A stretch of DNA of 34,296 nucleotides from a bacterium (GCA_024226735.1 JAAELL010000589.1:1-34296), one strand, 5' to 3'; positions 7,537 to 15,764 are shown, counted from the first letter of the stretch. Program-made: numbers and translations. Notes: generated by a model not told the origin, from the letters alone.

Positions 7537-8433
7537 TTGAAGATCGTCTCCTTTCGCACCAAAGACGGCGCTGCCCACACGGGCGCCCAGCTCTCCTCGA
7601 ACGAGATTCTCGATTTCGATGCACCCGCAGCGGATCTACCGTCGCGCGAGCACGACCTGTCGTGGTTCGACCTCGGCGGCAAGTGCCTCACGAGCGCGAC
7701 CGAGCTCGTCGCCGCGGTCGAGGCTGACCCCGCCCGCAGGGAGACTCTGCGCGCAGCGGGCGCGATCGTGGACTCCGCGCCGCTGCTCGCGCCGATCGGG
7801 CGGCCAGGCAAGGTGCTGTGCATCGGCCTGAACTACCGCGACCACGCCGAAGAGTCGAACATGGCGATCCCCGAGGAGCCCCTCGTGTTCTCCAAGTTCT
7901 CGAACTGCGTCGTGGGACCCGGCAATGATGTCGTCCTGCCGCCGGGCTCGAACGAGGTCGACTACGAGGCCGAGTTCGGGATCGTCATCGGCAGGACTGC
8001 GACGCGCGTCGCCGAGTCGAACGCGCTCGACCACGTCCTCGGCTACGTCTGTGTCAACGACGTGAGCGCACGCGACTTCCAGTTCAAGGACGGCCAGTGG
8101 CAGCGCGGCAAGTCGTGCGACACGTTCTGCCCCATGGGCCCGTTCATCGCGACCAAGGACGAGATCCCCGCGCCCGAGACGCTGCCGATCCGGTTCCGCC
8201 TGAACGGCGAGACGCTGCAGGACTCGAACACCGACCAGCTGATCTTCAACGTCGCGCAGCTCGTCTCGTACGTGTCGGGCTTCGTCACGCTCGAGCCGGG
8301 TGACTTGATCTCGTCGGGCACGCCGCCCGGAGTCGGCTTCGCGCGCAAGCCGCCGGTCTACATCAAGGCCGGCGACAAGATGGAGGTCGAGATCGAAGGA
8401 CTGGGCGTGCTCGAGAATCCGGTCGTCGGGTAG
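7537..8433 (+). CDS. fumarylacetoacetate hydrolase (FAH) family protein
   Basis: The product is 298 aa, normal for a short FAH-family enzyme. The start is TTG 7537, with GAGG 5 nt upstream; extending upstream would run into the hairpin at 7449-7482 and add a low-similarity tail. Residues 1-85 are the variable N-terminal domain. Residues 92-298 are the catalytic mixed beta-roll: CIGLNYRDHAEE (His103), EVDYEAEFGIVIG with metal ligands Glu144 and Glu146, VNDVSARD with Asp175, GKSCDTFCPMGP, and SSGTPPGVG. Family members hydrolyse or decarboxylate acylpyruvates and related 2-oxo acids, or act as 2-keto-3-deoxy-sugar-acid or ureidoglycolate lyases; the substrate cannot be read here. It is probably cytoplasmic. 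A possible -10 (TAGACT, 7502-7507) precedes it and a compact hairpin at 8457-8473 follows. Confidence 0.92.
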   Translation: MKIVSFRTKDGAAHTGAQLSSNEILDFDAPAADLPSREHDLSWFDLGGKCLTSATELVAAVEADPARRETLRAAGAIVDSAPLLAPIGRPGKVLCIGLNYRDHAEESNMAIPEEPLVFSKFSNCVVGPGNDVVLPPGSNEVDYEAEFGIVIGRTATRVAESNALDHVLGYVCVNDVSARDFQFKDGQWQRGKSCDTFCPMGPFIATKDEIPAPETLPIRFRLNGETLQDSNTDQLIFNVAQLVSYVSGFVTLEPGDLISSGTPPGVGFARKPPVYIKAGDKMEVEIEGLGVLENPVVG

Positions 8434-8456
8434 GTGTAGTACCGAGTCCGCGCAAT

Positions 8457-8473
8457 CCCCACCACTAGTGGGG
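8457..8473 (+). terminator. hairpin downstream of the FAH-family gene
   Basis: CCCCAC (8457-8462) and GTGGGG (8468-8473) pair perfectly around a 5-nt loop, starting 24 nt after the stop codon. There is no T-run. It fits a terminator by position. Confidence 0.45.
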
Positions 8474-8481
8474 TGTACCCG

Positions 8482-8583
8482 AAGTTCGTCGTGCTCGTGC
8501 CTTTGCGTCGATCGCCCCGCAGTCGGGGTCTCTGCGCCCCGTCGAGGACGCGATCGGCACAAAGGTGCGGGCACGGCGGACTT
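8482..8583 (+). ncRNA. 102-nt long-stem hairpin, candidate structured RNA or mobile hairpin element
   Basis: Bases 8482-8514 can pair with 8551-8583 without bulges. Of 33 positions, 26 are Watson-Crick, 6 are G-U on the plus strand (A-C on the minus strand) and 1 is a C-A mismatch. The 36-nt loop contains its own hairpin, CCCCG (8515-8519) with CGGGG (8524-8528). The element sits between two convergent genes and is flanked by separate terminator-like hairpins (8457-8473 and 8600-8629). The wobble pattern suggests that plus-strand RNA is the form that folds. Alternatives are a REP/MITE-like repeat unit or an elaborate terminator. I do not recognise a known RNA family. Confidence 0.5.
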
Positions 8584-8599
8584 GGGCGGCTCTGGCGCA

Positions 8600-8629
8600 A
8601 TGCTGATGAATAGTCCGGGCCCATAGCAT
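8600..8629 (-). terminator. hairpin at the end of the six-gene minus-strand operon
   Basis: ATGCT(g)ATG (8600-8608) pairs with CATAGCAT (8622-8629) with one bulged base. It lies immediately beyond the stop codon of the secreted propeller gene (TAG, complement of 8630-8632). Confidence 0.4.
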
Positions 8630-9442
8630 CTAGAGCTCGAGGATCGTCTCGTAGTCGACGCAGCCCGGTGCGAACGGCTCGCTCTTGATCAGCTTGCCCG
8701 CTTCGTCGAGAAAGACCACGCGCCGACCGCCGCCGTCGCAGACGACCGTCAGTCCCTCCGGCAGCCGCTCGGCACTGTAGAGCGTGCCCCCGACGTGCGT
8801 CTTCCAGCGCACCTTGTGGTCGGGCCCTAGCTCGACAACCTCTCCGCGCGTCCAGTTGGAGATCAGCACGCCGCCGTCCCCGAGCGGCTCGACGGTGTTC
8901 GGGAACGGCATCTTGTATTGCCACACGAGCTTGCCGCGCGCGTCGAGCTCGACGACGCGCCCACCGTCGGAGTCCGCGACGAGCAGGTGCCCGTTCGGCA
9001 GTGGGGCAGCGTCGAACGGACTGACGAAGCCAGTCCGGTTCCACACGATCCGACCCGTCTCCGGATCGAGCCCGACCACGCGGCTCTTGCGGCGCTCGAC
9101 GACGACGACCGTTCCGTCGTGCGCAAGCTCGACGTCGACGGGCTCCGCGAGCCCGGCGCGCTCGAAGAGCACCTTGCCCTTCGGATCGATCCAGAGCACG
9201 CGCCCTTTCCACCGCTCGGCGATCAGGATCGTGCGGTCCGGCAGCCAGCGCGAATCGTACGGGTCGCACTCCCAGATGCGCCACGTCTTGCCGTCGGTCT
9301 CGCGGCGCCACAAGCCGACGTCCGCGCGGCGGGCGTGCTTGGTGTCGACCGAGAGCAGCGCCGGCTCCGCGACGATCTCGTCGAGCTCGAGCGCGGGGTC
9401 CTGGATGAAGAGAGCGAGCGCGAGCAAGCAAGCGGCTTTCAT
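8630..9442 (-). CDS. secreted PQQ/NHL-like beta-propeller protein
   Basis: The product is 270 aa. ATG 9442 starts a short hydrophobic leader (MKAACLLALALFIQDP). The body is about six blade-like repeats with the strand pattern hVhhhD..G+hhW, for example RVLWIDPKGKVLFE, RVVGLDPETGRIVW, RVVELDARGKLVWQYK, EVVELGPDHKVRWK and RVVFLDEAGKLIK. This is typical of PQQ-like or NHL propellers without enzymatic residues. It begins 20 nt after the MFS gene and is the last gene of the MCE operon, so co-transcription is likely. No ligand or partner can be inferred. The N-terminal leader has weak n-region charge, so export is likely but not certain. Confidence 0.75.
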   Translation of the reverse strand: MKAACLLALALFIQDPALELDEIVAEPALLSVDTKHARRADVGLWRRETDGKTWRIWECDPYDSRWLPDRTILIAERWKGRVLWIDPKGKVLFERAGLAEPVDVELAHDGTVVVVERRKSRVVGLDPETGRIVWNRTGFVSPFDAAPLPNGHLLVADSDGGRVVELDARGKLVWQYKMPFPNTVEPLGDGGVLISNWTRGEVVELGPDHKVRWKTHVGGTLYSAERLPEGLTVVCDGGGRRVVFLDEAGKLIKSEPFAPGCVDYETILEL

Positions 9443-9462
9443 CGTGCCGATTGTAGCGCCGT

Positions 9463-10683
9463 TCAGGCTTTCCGCAGCTCACGCACGAGCGCCAGCGCAA
9501 GGGTCATGAAAACGAGCCCGAAACCCGCGGCGAGAGCCCCGAACGCCGCCGGAAAGCCAGGCCCGTCGATCGTCCAGCCGAGGAGCGGGCCCAGAACCGC
9601 GAACGCGAGCCGCACGCCCATGCTCGAGATCGAGTTCGCGGTCGCCCGCAGCTCGGTCGGAACACGCACGTTGAGCGCGTCCTTGATCACGACCTGGGTC
9701 AAGCCGCGGCCAATCTGGAATGCGAACCCGAACAGCACACCGAACACGACCCACACCGCCCCTGCTCCGGCGTGGTGGGCGCAGAGAGCCATCCCGCCGT
9801 AGCCAGCGATCGGCAGGACCCCAACGGCCGCCACGACCGCGCCCGTCCCGAAGCGCGACTCGACGCGGTGAGCCGCGCGGCCGACGACCGCGACCGTCAG
9901 GTTGTACGCGGCCCACAGGAACCCGAAGGCGACGAGCGGCACTTTCATCTCGCCCCAGAACGCTTGGAAGGCCCAGACAGCGAGCAGCGTCGCGAGCCCG
10001 TACGCGACGAGGTTGACCATGATCAACGCCATCAGCCGCGACGTCCGAAACAGCTCGTGGTGGATGCGCCGGAAGTTCGCGAGATGCGAAGTGCGGTCGA
10101 ACCGCTCGCGCGGCACCTCGCGCAGCCCGAGCGCGGCGACGAGCGGCAGCCACCCGACGATCGCGTTCCCGACCGCGACGGCGTACAGCGAGACGGTCAC
10201 GAGCGCGCCGCTGACGAGCGCCGCGACCGTCTCGCCAGTCTGCATCCAGAACAGGCGCTTCCCCAGCCCGCGCGTCCGCTCCTCGTCCCCCAGAGCTTCC
10301 AGCGAATCGTAGAGGAGCGCGACGTCGGTACCCGAGTACAGAGTGACGCCGACGGCCGCGAGCAGCTCGAAGACCGCGAATCCCCAGAACCCGTCGACGT
10401 ACGCCAGGACGGTCAGAGCGAGTCCGTGCAGGACGCCCGCCGCCACGAGGCAGCGCCGGCGGCCGAGCAGGTCCGCCACGTACCCCGAGGGAACCTCGAG
10501 CACGACGATCGTCAACGCGAAGATCGTCTGCAGCCGATAGATTTCCTCCATCGACAGCCCGTGATCGCGCAGGTACGGCACGATCACCGGCATGATCACG
10601 AGAAACATCCAGGTGAAATTCATCACTTGGATGCGCCTCACGTTTCCGCGCAGCTGATCCGCGTCGATCTCGCCGGGGTTCAC
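9463..10683 (-). CDS. MFS transporter
   Basis: The product is 406 aa, the usual major-facilitator length, with about 12 hydrophobic segments. The loop 2-3 signature is present as GYVADLLGRRRCLVAAG (compare the family's GxLaDrxGrkxxl). Residues about 185-215 form the central cytoplasmic loop (LREVPRERFDRTSHLANFRR). The start is GTG 10683 and its GTGA overlaps the TGA of the upstream lipoprotein gene by 4 nt, which implies translational coupling. The substrate is not identifiable. Being coupled to the MCE/ABC genes suggests a lipid- or envelope-related substrate, but that is inference from context only. Confidence 0.88.
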   Translation of the reverse strand: MNPGEIDADQLRGNVRRIQVMNFTWMFLVIMPVIVPYLRDHGLSMEEIYRLQTIFALTIVVLEVPSGYVADLLGRRRCLVAAGVLHGLALTVLAYVDGFWGFAVFELLAAVGVTLYSGTDVALLYDSLEALGDEERTRGLGKRLFWMQTGETVAALVSGALVTVSLYAVAVGNAIVGWLPLVAALGLREVPRERFDRTSHLANFRRIHHELFRTSRLMALIMVNLVAYGLATLLAVWAFQAFWGEMKVPLVAFGFLWAAYNLTVAVVGRAAHRVESRFGTGAVVAAVGVLPIAGYGGMALCAHHAGAGAVWVVFGVLFGFAFQIGRGLTQVVIKDALNVRVPTELRATANSISSMGVRLAFAVLGPLLGWTIDGPGFPAAFGALAAGFGLVFMTLALALVRELRKA

Positions 10684-11294
10684 TCGCGCGCGGCGAGCAC
10701 GCCGTCGGCCGTGCGCGCAACCGCCTCACCGAGCGCGTGCCGCATCGCCGCGGCGACCCGTTCGATGCCGTCGTCCTCGACGGGAACGTCGGCTTCGTAA
10801 GTCTCGAGGAGGCGCGACTCGCCCGACGCGTCGATCAGATGAGCGTGCAGCACGACACGCACGGAGTGTTCGGGGCGAACGATCTCCTCGAACGCGAGCA
10901 GCTGAACGTCGAGCAGCCACATCGACACCGCGGCGGACCGCGTCAGTTCACGGCGCCCGTAGAGCTCGTTCGACAGAGCGCGTTCGAGAAAGTGCACGGG
11001 CTGTTCGGTCCAGCGGTTGAGCTCGTAGAACCCGTACTCGACGTCCGAGATCCTCCAGACGATCCGTTCGCGGAGGTGATCCACGGCCTCGACCCGCCGC
11101 AGCCGCAACGTCTGTCCCGGCGCGGTCGTAGCCTGCACCCGGGGCACGATCGCGTCCGCGTTGAAGTACCGCATCGGCTGCACGTCGCCGGGCCCGAGGC
11201 CGCTGAGGCAACCCGGGAGCGCGAGCAAGCAGATCGCGAGAAGGCCGGTCGCCTTGACGACCCCGAAGTCGATGACCTCTTGGATGACTCTCAA
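10680..11294 (-). CDS. ABC-type transport auxiliary lipoprotein (PqiC/YmbA-like)
   Basis: The product is 204 aa. The start is TTG 11294, with GGAG 7 nt upstream and one base after the MCE gene's stop. The N-terminus is a lipoprotein signal ending LALPGC. The mature part (IVPRVQATTAPGQTLRLRRVEAVDHLRERIVWRIS; YGFYELNRWTEQP; ERALSNEL; VLHAHLIDASG) follows the pattern of the ABC_trans_aux/PqiC family, small periplasmic lipoproteins that work with MCE proteins. Its place directly after the MCE gene supports this. It would be anchored in the outer or inner membrane. The stop overlaps the start of the MFS gene. Confidence 0.78.
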   Translation of the reverse strand: MRVIQEVIDFGVVKATGLLAICLLALPGCLSGLGPGDVQPMRYFNADAIVPRVQATTAPGQTLRLRRVEAVDHLRERIVWRISDVEYGFYELNRWTEQPVHFLERALSNELYGRRELTRSAAVSMWLLDVQLLAFEEIVRPEHSVRVVLHAHLIDASGESRLLETYEADVPVEDDGIERVAAAMRHALGEAVARTADGVLAARE

Positions 11295-11295
11295 T

Positions 11296-12327
11296 CTACT
11301 GCTCCGTCGGCGGGATGTCGGGTGTGCGTCCGCGCAGGATCGAGCCAGGCTGGCGCTCGAGAAACTCCGCGAGCGAGTCGATCGAGTCGAGCGTCTCCTG
11401 CAGATGGCGCACGGTGACCTGCAGGTCGTGTGTCAGCTCGCCGACGTTGCCAGCGAGCGCGCCATAGGACGCCGAAGCGTCACGAACGCTGCGCGCGGTT
11501 CCCGCGACGTCCGCATCCGCGATCGCGCCGCGCGCGTCCGCGGTCAGGCCCTCGATGCCGGCGAGCGCACGGCCGATCGGATCCTCGTCGCTTCGAAGCC
11601 GCTCCAAGAGCTCGCGTCCGAGCGCCGCGGCCCTGCGCAGATCGGCCATCAGTGCGCTCGACTCGACGATCACGTTCGCTTCATCGAGCTTGTCGATCTG
11701 TTCATTGAGGCGCGAGAGGAAGCGTTCCGCCTGGCCCGAAACCGCCGCGACGTCGAACTCCTTGACGCGCTGGTTGACGGTCGCGAGCAGGTCCTCGGCC
11801 TGCGTCATCGCCGCCGGTAGGTTCTCGGCCAGAATGCGCAGGCTGTCCTCGACGCTCTTGAGGGTCGAGGAGGTCGAGGGCATGAAGCCCGCCGCTGGCG
11901 TAAACTCGAGGGACGGCGAGTCGGCAGCCCTTGGAAAGAAGTCGACGAGCAGAAACTTGACGCCCGTGATTCCCGTCGACGACAGCTGCACGCGCATGTC
12001 CGAGGGCACGGTCGCCTCGAGCTCGCCACCGGCCGCGACGAGGCCGAGGTCCTCGAGAACGTCCGCATACACCTTGCTCGTCACCTGGACGAGGCGACGG
12101 TCCGGAGCGATACCGATCGCGCTCACCTTGCCGACCGTCACCCCGCGAAACTTGACCGGCGCGCCGACCTCGAGCCCTTGGACCGACTCGTTGAAGTAGG
12201 TGACGCGCTCCTCCTCGGGCCGATTGAGGCGCGAGGCTGCGATCCAGAACAGCGAGGCGATCGTCGCCAGCACGCCCAGCACGACGAACAGTCCGAGCTT
12301 CCAGTGGTTGGTCTTGTCGGCTGCCAC
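11296..12327 (-). CDS. MCE (MlaD-like) domain protein
   Basis: The product is 343 aa from GTG 12327. The start lies just after the ATPase stop (TGA 12329-12331), so the two genes are adjacent with a 1-nt gap. Residues about 11-32 are one transmembrane helix (LGLFVVLGVLATIASLFWIA). Residues about 40-135 are a single MCE domain with the hallmark FNESVQGLEVGAPVKFRGV and VGKVSAI. From about 155 to 330 the protein is helical with coiled-coil character (LKSVEDSLRILAENL, FLSRLNEQIDKLDEAN), as in MlaD/PqiB/Ttg2-type lipid-transfer proteins. It probably forms a hexameric ring in the periplasm that receives lipid from the permease. Confidence 0.93.
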   Translation of the reverse strand: MAADKTNHWKLGLFVVLGVLATIASLFWIAASRLNRPEEERVTYFNESVQGLEVGAPVKFRGVTVGKVSAIGIAPDRRLVQVTSKVYADVLEDLGLVAAGGELEATVPSDMRVQLSSTGITGVKFLLVDFFPRAADSPSLEFTPAAGFMPSTSSTLKSVEDSLRILAENLPAAMTQAEDLLATVNQRVKEFDVAAVSGQAERFLSRLNEQIDKLDEANVIVESSALMADLRRAAALGRELLERLRSDEDPIGRALAGIEGLTADARGAIADADVAGTARSVRDASASYGALAGNVGELTHDLQVTVRHLQETLDSIDSLAEFLERQPGSILRGRTPDIPPTEQ

Positions 12328-12328
12328 T

Positions 12329-13048
12329 TCAGGTTACCCCTGTCGCTTTCCGGTTGAAGAAGCCATGGATACGCGGATCACTCGAGTGATCGCGGAGCTC
12401 CCGCGGGTCCCCGCGCCCGATGATTCCCTTGGCGTCCCCCTCGAGCATGATGCAGGTCTTGCCGATCTTGAAGATGCTGGCGAGCTCGTGCGTCACGATG
12501 ATCGTCGTGACCCCGAGCTCCGCGTTCAGGGTCAGGATCAAGTCGTCGAGCTCGACGGCACTGATCGGATCGAGGCCGGCCGAAGGTTCGTCGAGGAAGA
12601 GCAGGTCGTTCTCGAGCGCCATCGCGCGCGCGATCCCGGCGCGCTTCTTCATGCCGCCCGAGATCTCGGCCGGCAGGTGGTTCTCGAAACCGTCGAGACC
12701 GACGAGCCGCAGCTTCCAGCGCACGATCGTGTGGATGTCTTCGTCCTCGAGATCGGTCCAGCTGCGCAGCGGCAGAGCCACGTTCTCGCCGACCGTCATC
12801 GAACCGAACAACGCACCCGACTGGAACAGAACGCCAAAGCGCGGCGCTCCGCCCTTGCTCCCTCCTTCGATCTCGACCGATCCCGCCAGGGGCGGAAGAA
12901 GCCCGATCATCGTCTTGAGGAGCGTCGACTTGCCGCAGCCCGACCCGCCGAGAATCAGAAAGATGTCGCCACGCTCGACGTCGAAGTCGAGGTGCCGCTG
13001 GATCGCGGTCCGGCCGTAGCCGATCGACAGGTCGCGGACTCGAATCAT
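12329..13048 (-). CDS. ABC transporter ATP-binding protein (MlaF-like)
   Basis: The product is 239 aa. Walker A is GGSGCGKST, the signature is EISGGMKKRAGIARA, Walker B is LLFLDEPSAGLDP, and the switch histidine is in VTHE. The SGGM signature, GLDPISA after Walker B, and a short C-terminal tail are typical of the MlaF/Ttg2A class. ATG 13048 lies 3 nt after the permease stop codon (TGA, complement of 13052-13054). It energises the MlaE-type permease next to it. The C-terminal FFNRK sits where MlaF proteins carry their tail. Confidence 0.94.
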   Translation of the reverse strand: MIRVRDLSIGYGRTAIQRHLDFDVERGDIFLILGGSGCGKSTLLKTMIGLLPPLAGSVEIEGGSKGGAPRFGVLFQSGALFGSMTVGENVALPLRSWTDLEDEDIHTIVRWKLRLVGLDGFENHLPAEISGGMKKRAGIARAMALENDLLFLDEPSAGLDPISAVELDDLILTLNAELGVTTIIVTHELASIFKIGKTCIMLEGDAKGIIGRGDPRELRDHSSDPRIHGFFNRKATGVT

Positions 13049-13051
13049 GGC

Positions 13052-14215
13052 TCAGATCCCGAGCAGATCGAACAGGACCGTGAAGATCGCGTCGGCCACG
13101 ACGATCAGGAACAGGGTCGCGACGACCGCGGACGTCGTCGAGCGCCCGACGCCCTCCGCGCCGCCGCGCGTCGCCATGCCGCGCTCGCACGCCTGCATCG
13201 ACAGGATCGCGCCGAAGACGCACGCCTTGAGCAAGCCGCCGATCACGTCGCCCGGATCGAGCGCCGCCTGCACCGAGAGCAGATACCCGGTCGTCGAGAC
13301 CTCGAGCTGCGAGATCGCGATCAGCAGGCCGCCGAAGATACCGACGACGTCGGCGAGCAACGTCAGCACCGGCAGGACGAGAACGACCGCGAACACGCGC
13401 GGGAAGACGAGGAACCGGTACGGACACAAGCCGAGTGTCTCGAGCGCATCGATCTCCTCGGACACGCGCATCGTCCCGATCTCGGCCGCGATCGCCGCGC
13501 CCGAGCGGCCAGCGATCACGATCGCCGTCATCAGCGGCGCAAGCTCCCGCGTCAGCGACAGGCTGACGAGGTCACCGACAAAGATGTCCGCTCCAAACTG
13601 CTTGAGCTGCAGGGCGGCCTGGTAGGCGGTGATCGAACCGATCAGGAAGGCGATCGTCAGCGTGATTGGCAGACCGTCGGCGCCGTGCCGCTCCATGAGG
13701 CGCCCGACGTCCGGCCAGTTGAGCGACCGCGGGCGGCGCAAGAACGCGAACGTCGCGAGCATGACCTGCCCGAGGAACTCGAGAATCTCGATGCAGCGCT
13801 CGAAGATGTCGTTCGTCGCGCGTCCGACCTGTTCGAAGATGCCGATGCGCGCCGGGGGAGGCCGCAGGCACTCGCGCGCCAAGCGGTCGGTGTAGAGATC
13901 GAGGACCGCGGCGACCGAACCGCGCGCCCCTTCGAATGCCACCGCTGCGCCGCCCATCATCGCGCGGCTCCAGCTCTCCGCCAGGACCGCCGCTGCGCCG
14001 CCGTCCAATCGCTCGACGCCCGAGAGGTCAATCCGCGTCGAGGACGGGATGCGGATCACGCGCTCGAGCTCCTCGCGCAGCCGGCCGACGTGCTCGACCG
14101 TGAGCTGTCCCGCGACGCGTACATGATTCCCGGTCGGCCCGACGGCGACCTCCTCGATCTCGAAGGGCTCCCCCACAGGCGTCACTATCCCACCGCCGCC
14201 GGCTCGATGCCACAT
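13052..14215 (-). CDS. STAS-domain / MlaE-type ABC permease fusion
   Basis: The product is 387 aa. Residues about 20-115 resemble a STAS domain (VRVAGQLTVEHVGRLREELE, RIDLSGVERLDGGAAAVLAE), the fold of MlaB. Residues about 140-387 are the MlaE permease: GLPITLTIAFLIGSITAYQA, ELAPLMTAIVIAGRSGAAIAAEIGTM, EEIDALETLG and several hydrophobic helices. In E. coli MlaB and MlaE are separate; here both functions seem to be in one chain, as in many non-enteric bacteria. ATG 14215 has no good ribosome-binding site; an in-frame GTG at 14185, with GGTGGG upstream, is a reasonable alternative. It is the first gene of the operon, divergent from the PLP-enzyme gene. Confidence 0.92.
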   Translation of the reverse strand: MWHRAGGGGIVTPVGEPFEIEEVAVGPTGNHVRVAGQLTVEHVGRLREELERVIRIPSSTRIDLSGVERLDGGAAAVLAESWSRAMMGGAAVAFEGARGSVAAVLDLYTDRLARECLRPPPARIGIFEQVGRATNDIFERCIEILEFLGQVMLATFAFLRRPRSLNWPDVGRLMERHGADGLPITLTIAFLIGSITAYQAALQLKQFGADIFVGDLVSLSLTRELAPLMTAIVIAGRSGAAIAAEIGTMRVSEEIDALETLGLCPYRFLVFPRVFAVVLVLPVLTLLADVVGIFGGLLIAISQLEVSTTGYLLSVQAALDPGDVIGGLLKACVFGAILSMQACERGMATRGGAEGVGRSTTSAVVATLFLIVVADAIFTVLFDLLGI

Positions 14216-14246
14216 CGTCTGGAGACGTTAATGCGTGGCAGCCGCC

Positions 14247-14252
14247 TATACT
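14247..14252 (+). promoter_or_regulatory. possible -10 box of the PLP-enzyme gene, nearly leaderless
   Basis: TATACT lies 10 nt before ATG 14263, in the 47-nt gap between the divergent start codons. Transcription from it would give a leader of only a few bases, which fits the lack of a ribosome-binding site. No convincing -35 was found. Confidence 0.3.
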
Positions 14253-14262
14253 CGCCGCCCAG

Positions 14263-15405
14263 ATGTTCGAACGCCTCGATCCAGCCGCATACGAGCTCCC
14301 TGATTCCCTGAGGCGAGAGCTCTTGAGCCCGTCGCTCGTCGTCTGGCTCGACCACGTACGTGCCAATGTCGCTCGGATCCGGGAGCAGCTGGGCGGCGAC
14401 CTGAACCGTTGGCGGCCGCACGTCAAGACGACCAAGATCCCCGAGGTCTTCGCCGAGCTCGTCCGCGCCGGCGTGCGCCAGTTCAAGTGCGCGACGACGC
14501 GCGAGGCGGAGCACCTGGCGCGCGTCTTGGAGGCCGAGAGCGTCCGCGAGGCCGACGTGCTCCTCGCGTACCCGCTGATCGGTCCGGGGCTGGCGCGCCT
14601 GGGCGAGGTCGCCGCCGGTCACGCGTCGGTGCGCTTTTCCGTCTTGTGCGAGGACCCCGCGCTCGTGCCAGCGATCCCGAACACCGTCGGGATCTTCGTC
14701 GACGTCAACCCGGGCATGAACCGCACCGGCGTTCCGCTCGTGGACGCGGCGCGCATCACGGCGATCGCGCGTGCCGCGGGTGTGCGCTTCCGAGGACTGC
14801 ACTACTACGACGGGCACCTGCACGACGCCGATCTCGAGAGCCGGCGCCGCCAGATCTTCGCGGGCTACGACGCATTGCTCGATCTCCGAACGCAGCTCGC
14901 GGCTGCGGACCTGTCCGTCGCCGAGATCATCACCGCGGGCACGCCCGCTTTTCTCACGGCCCTCGCGTACGAGCCACTGGCCGCGCTCCAGGACGCGCAG
15001 CATCGCGTGTCGCCCGGAACGGTCGTCTACCACGACGCGCGCTCGGAGGAAGAGAACCCCGGTCTCGCGCTGCAGCCGGCAGCGCTGGTGTTCGCGCGCG
15101 TCATCAGCAAGCCCGCTCCCGGAATCGTCACGTGCGACGCGGGCTCCAAGTCGGTCGCGGCGGAAGCGGGCGATCCGTGCGCGGTCGTGCTGGGGCGACC
15201 GGAGCTGGTCGCGCGCACGCCGAACGAGGAGCACCTCCCATTCGACGTGACGGCCGGCGTCGAACCGGAGCGTGGAGACGAGCTCCTGCTGATCCCGCGC
15301 CACGTCTGCCCGACGGTGAACCTGGCCGAGGAGGCCGTCTTGATCGAGAACGGCCAGGTGCGGGGCATCGTCCCGGTCGCCGCGCGCGCCCACGAGGTGC
15401 GCTGA
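14263..15405 (+). CDS. D-threonine aldolase / D-serine dehydratase-like PLP enzyme (fold type III)
   Basis: The product is 380 aa. The N-terminal alanine-racemase-like barrel has the PLP lysine in RPHVKTTKIP and the barrel motifs FVDVNPGMNRTG and FRGLHYYDGH. The C-terminal DSD1-like domain carries the metal-binding PRHVCPTVNLAEEAVLIENG (His and Cys of the H-x-C pair). Together these define the D-threonine aldolase/D-serine dehydratase-like family, which cleaves or dehydrates D-3-hydroxy-amino acids using PLP and a divalent metal. The exact reaction cannot be told. It is cytoplasmic, monocistronic and divergent from the MCE operon. The 3' end faces the small minus-strand gene 14 nt away. Confidence 0.88.
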   Translation: MFERLDPAAYELPDSLRRELLSPSLVVWLDHVRANVARIREQLGGDLNRWRPHVKTTKIPEVFAELVRAGVRQFKCATTREAEHLARVLEAESVREADVLLAYPLIGPGLARLGEVAAGHASVRFSVLCEDPALVPAIPNTVGIFVDVNPGMNRTGVPLVDAARITAIARAAGVRFRGLHYYDGHLHDADLESRRRQIFAGYDALLDLRTQLAAADLSVAEIITAGTPAFLTALAYEPLAALQDAQHRVSPGTVVYHDARSEEENPGLALQPAALVFARVISKPAPGIVTCDAGSKSVAAEAGDPCAVVLGRPELVARTPNEEHLPFDVTAGVEPERGDELLLIPRHVCPTVNLAEEAVLIENGQVRGIVPVAARAHEVR

Positions 15406-15422
15406 GGTCCCGCGTATCTCAG
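15402..15422 (+). terminator. weak hairpin between convergent stop codons
   Basis: CTGAG (15402-15406) and CTCAG (15418-15422) are inverted arms spanning the two convergent stop codons. The stem is only 5 bp with an 11-nt loop, so this is a weak call. Confidence 0.25.
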
Positions 15423-15706
15423 TCGGGCGCTTGCGACAGGTTCTTCCACATGATCCGCGCGTGCGGACCCTCCGCTTCGCGCTCGAGCCCGAACACGTCG
15501 CCGGCCAGGTCCGTCAACCTCGCCGTCGCCGCCTCGAGCTCGGCGCGGTCGAGGTCCGCGAGGGCCAGCGCGACCGCTTCGAGGTTCGTGGCGAGGTGCG
15601 CGCCGTGGAAGGTGTCCCCAGCGGCGTGGTTGCACACCATCGGACGCGGCCCCTCGACGACTTCCACGCGGAGGTCGTACAGTTCGAATTCACGCGCATC
15701 GGTCAT
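15419..15706 (-). CDS. small conserved-looking protein, possibly TIGR04076-like
   Basis: The product is 95 aa. ATG 15706 is chosen over GTG 15721 because GGAG lies 9 nt upstream. The sequence FELYDLRVEVVEG, then MVCNHAAGDTF, then a helical C-terminal part (LEAVALALADLDRAELEAAT) vaguely recalls the TIGR04076 family, in which a beta strand is followed by a Cys and a GD(S/K)F element. The match is loose and the function unknown. There is no signal peptide. It is convergent with the PLP-enzyme gene and divergent from the PQQ-propeller gene. Confidence 0.6.
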   Translation of the reverse strand: MTDAREFELYDLRVEVVEGPRPMVCNHAAGDTFHGAHLATNLEAVALALADLDRAELEAATARLTDLAGDVFGLEREAEGPHARIMWKNLSQAPD

Positions 15707-15764
15707 GAACAACGACTCCACGGTTCACGGCAGCAGCGCCAGAGCTCAACTCGCAGAGACTCCC

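Noticed and set aside
12200..14311. 703-codon open frame on the plus strand
   Set aside because: It runs antisense through the MCE, ATPase and permease genes and shows only Arg/Asp-rich filler.
14409..15764. Upstream extension of the PQQ-propeller frame
   Set aside because: The frame is open to 14409 but overlaps the PLP-enzyme gene out of frame. A signal peptide at ATG 15765 gives the natural start.
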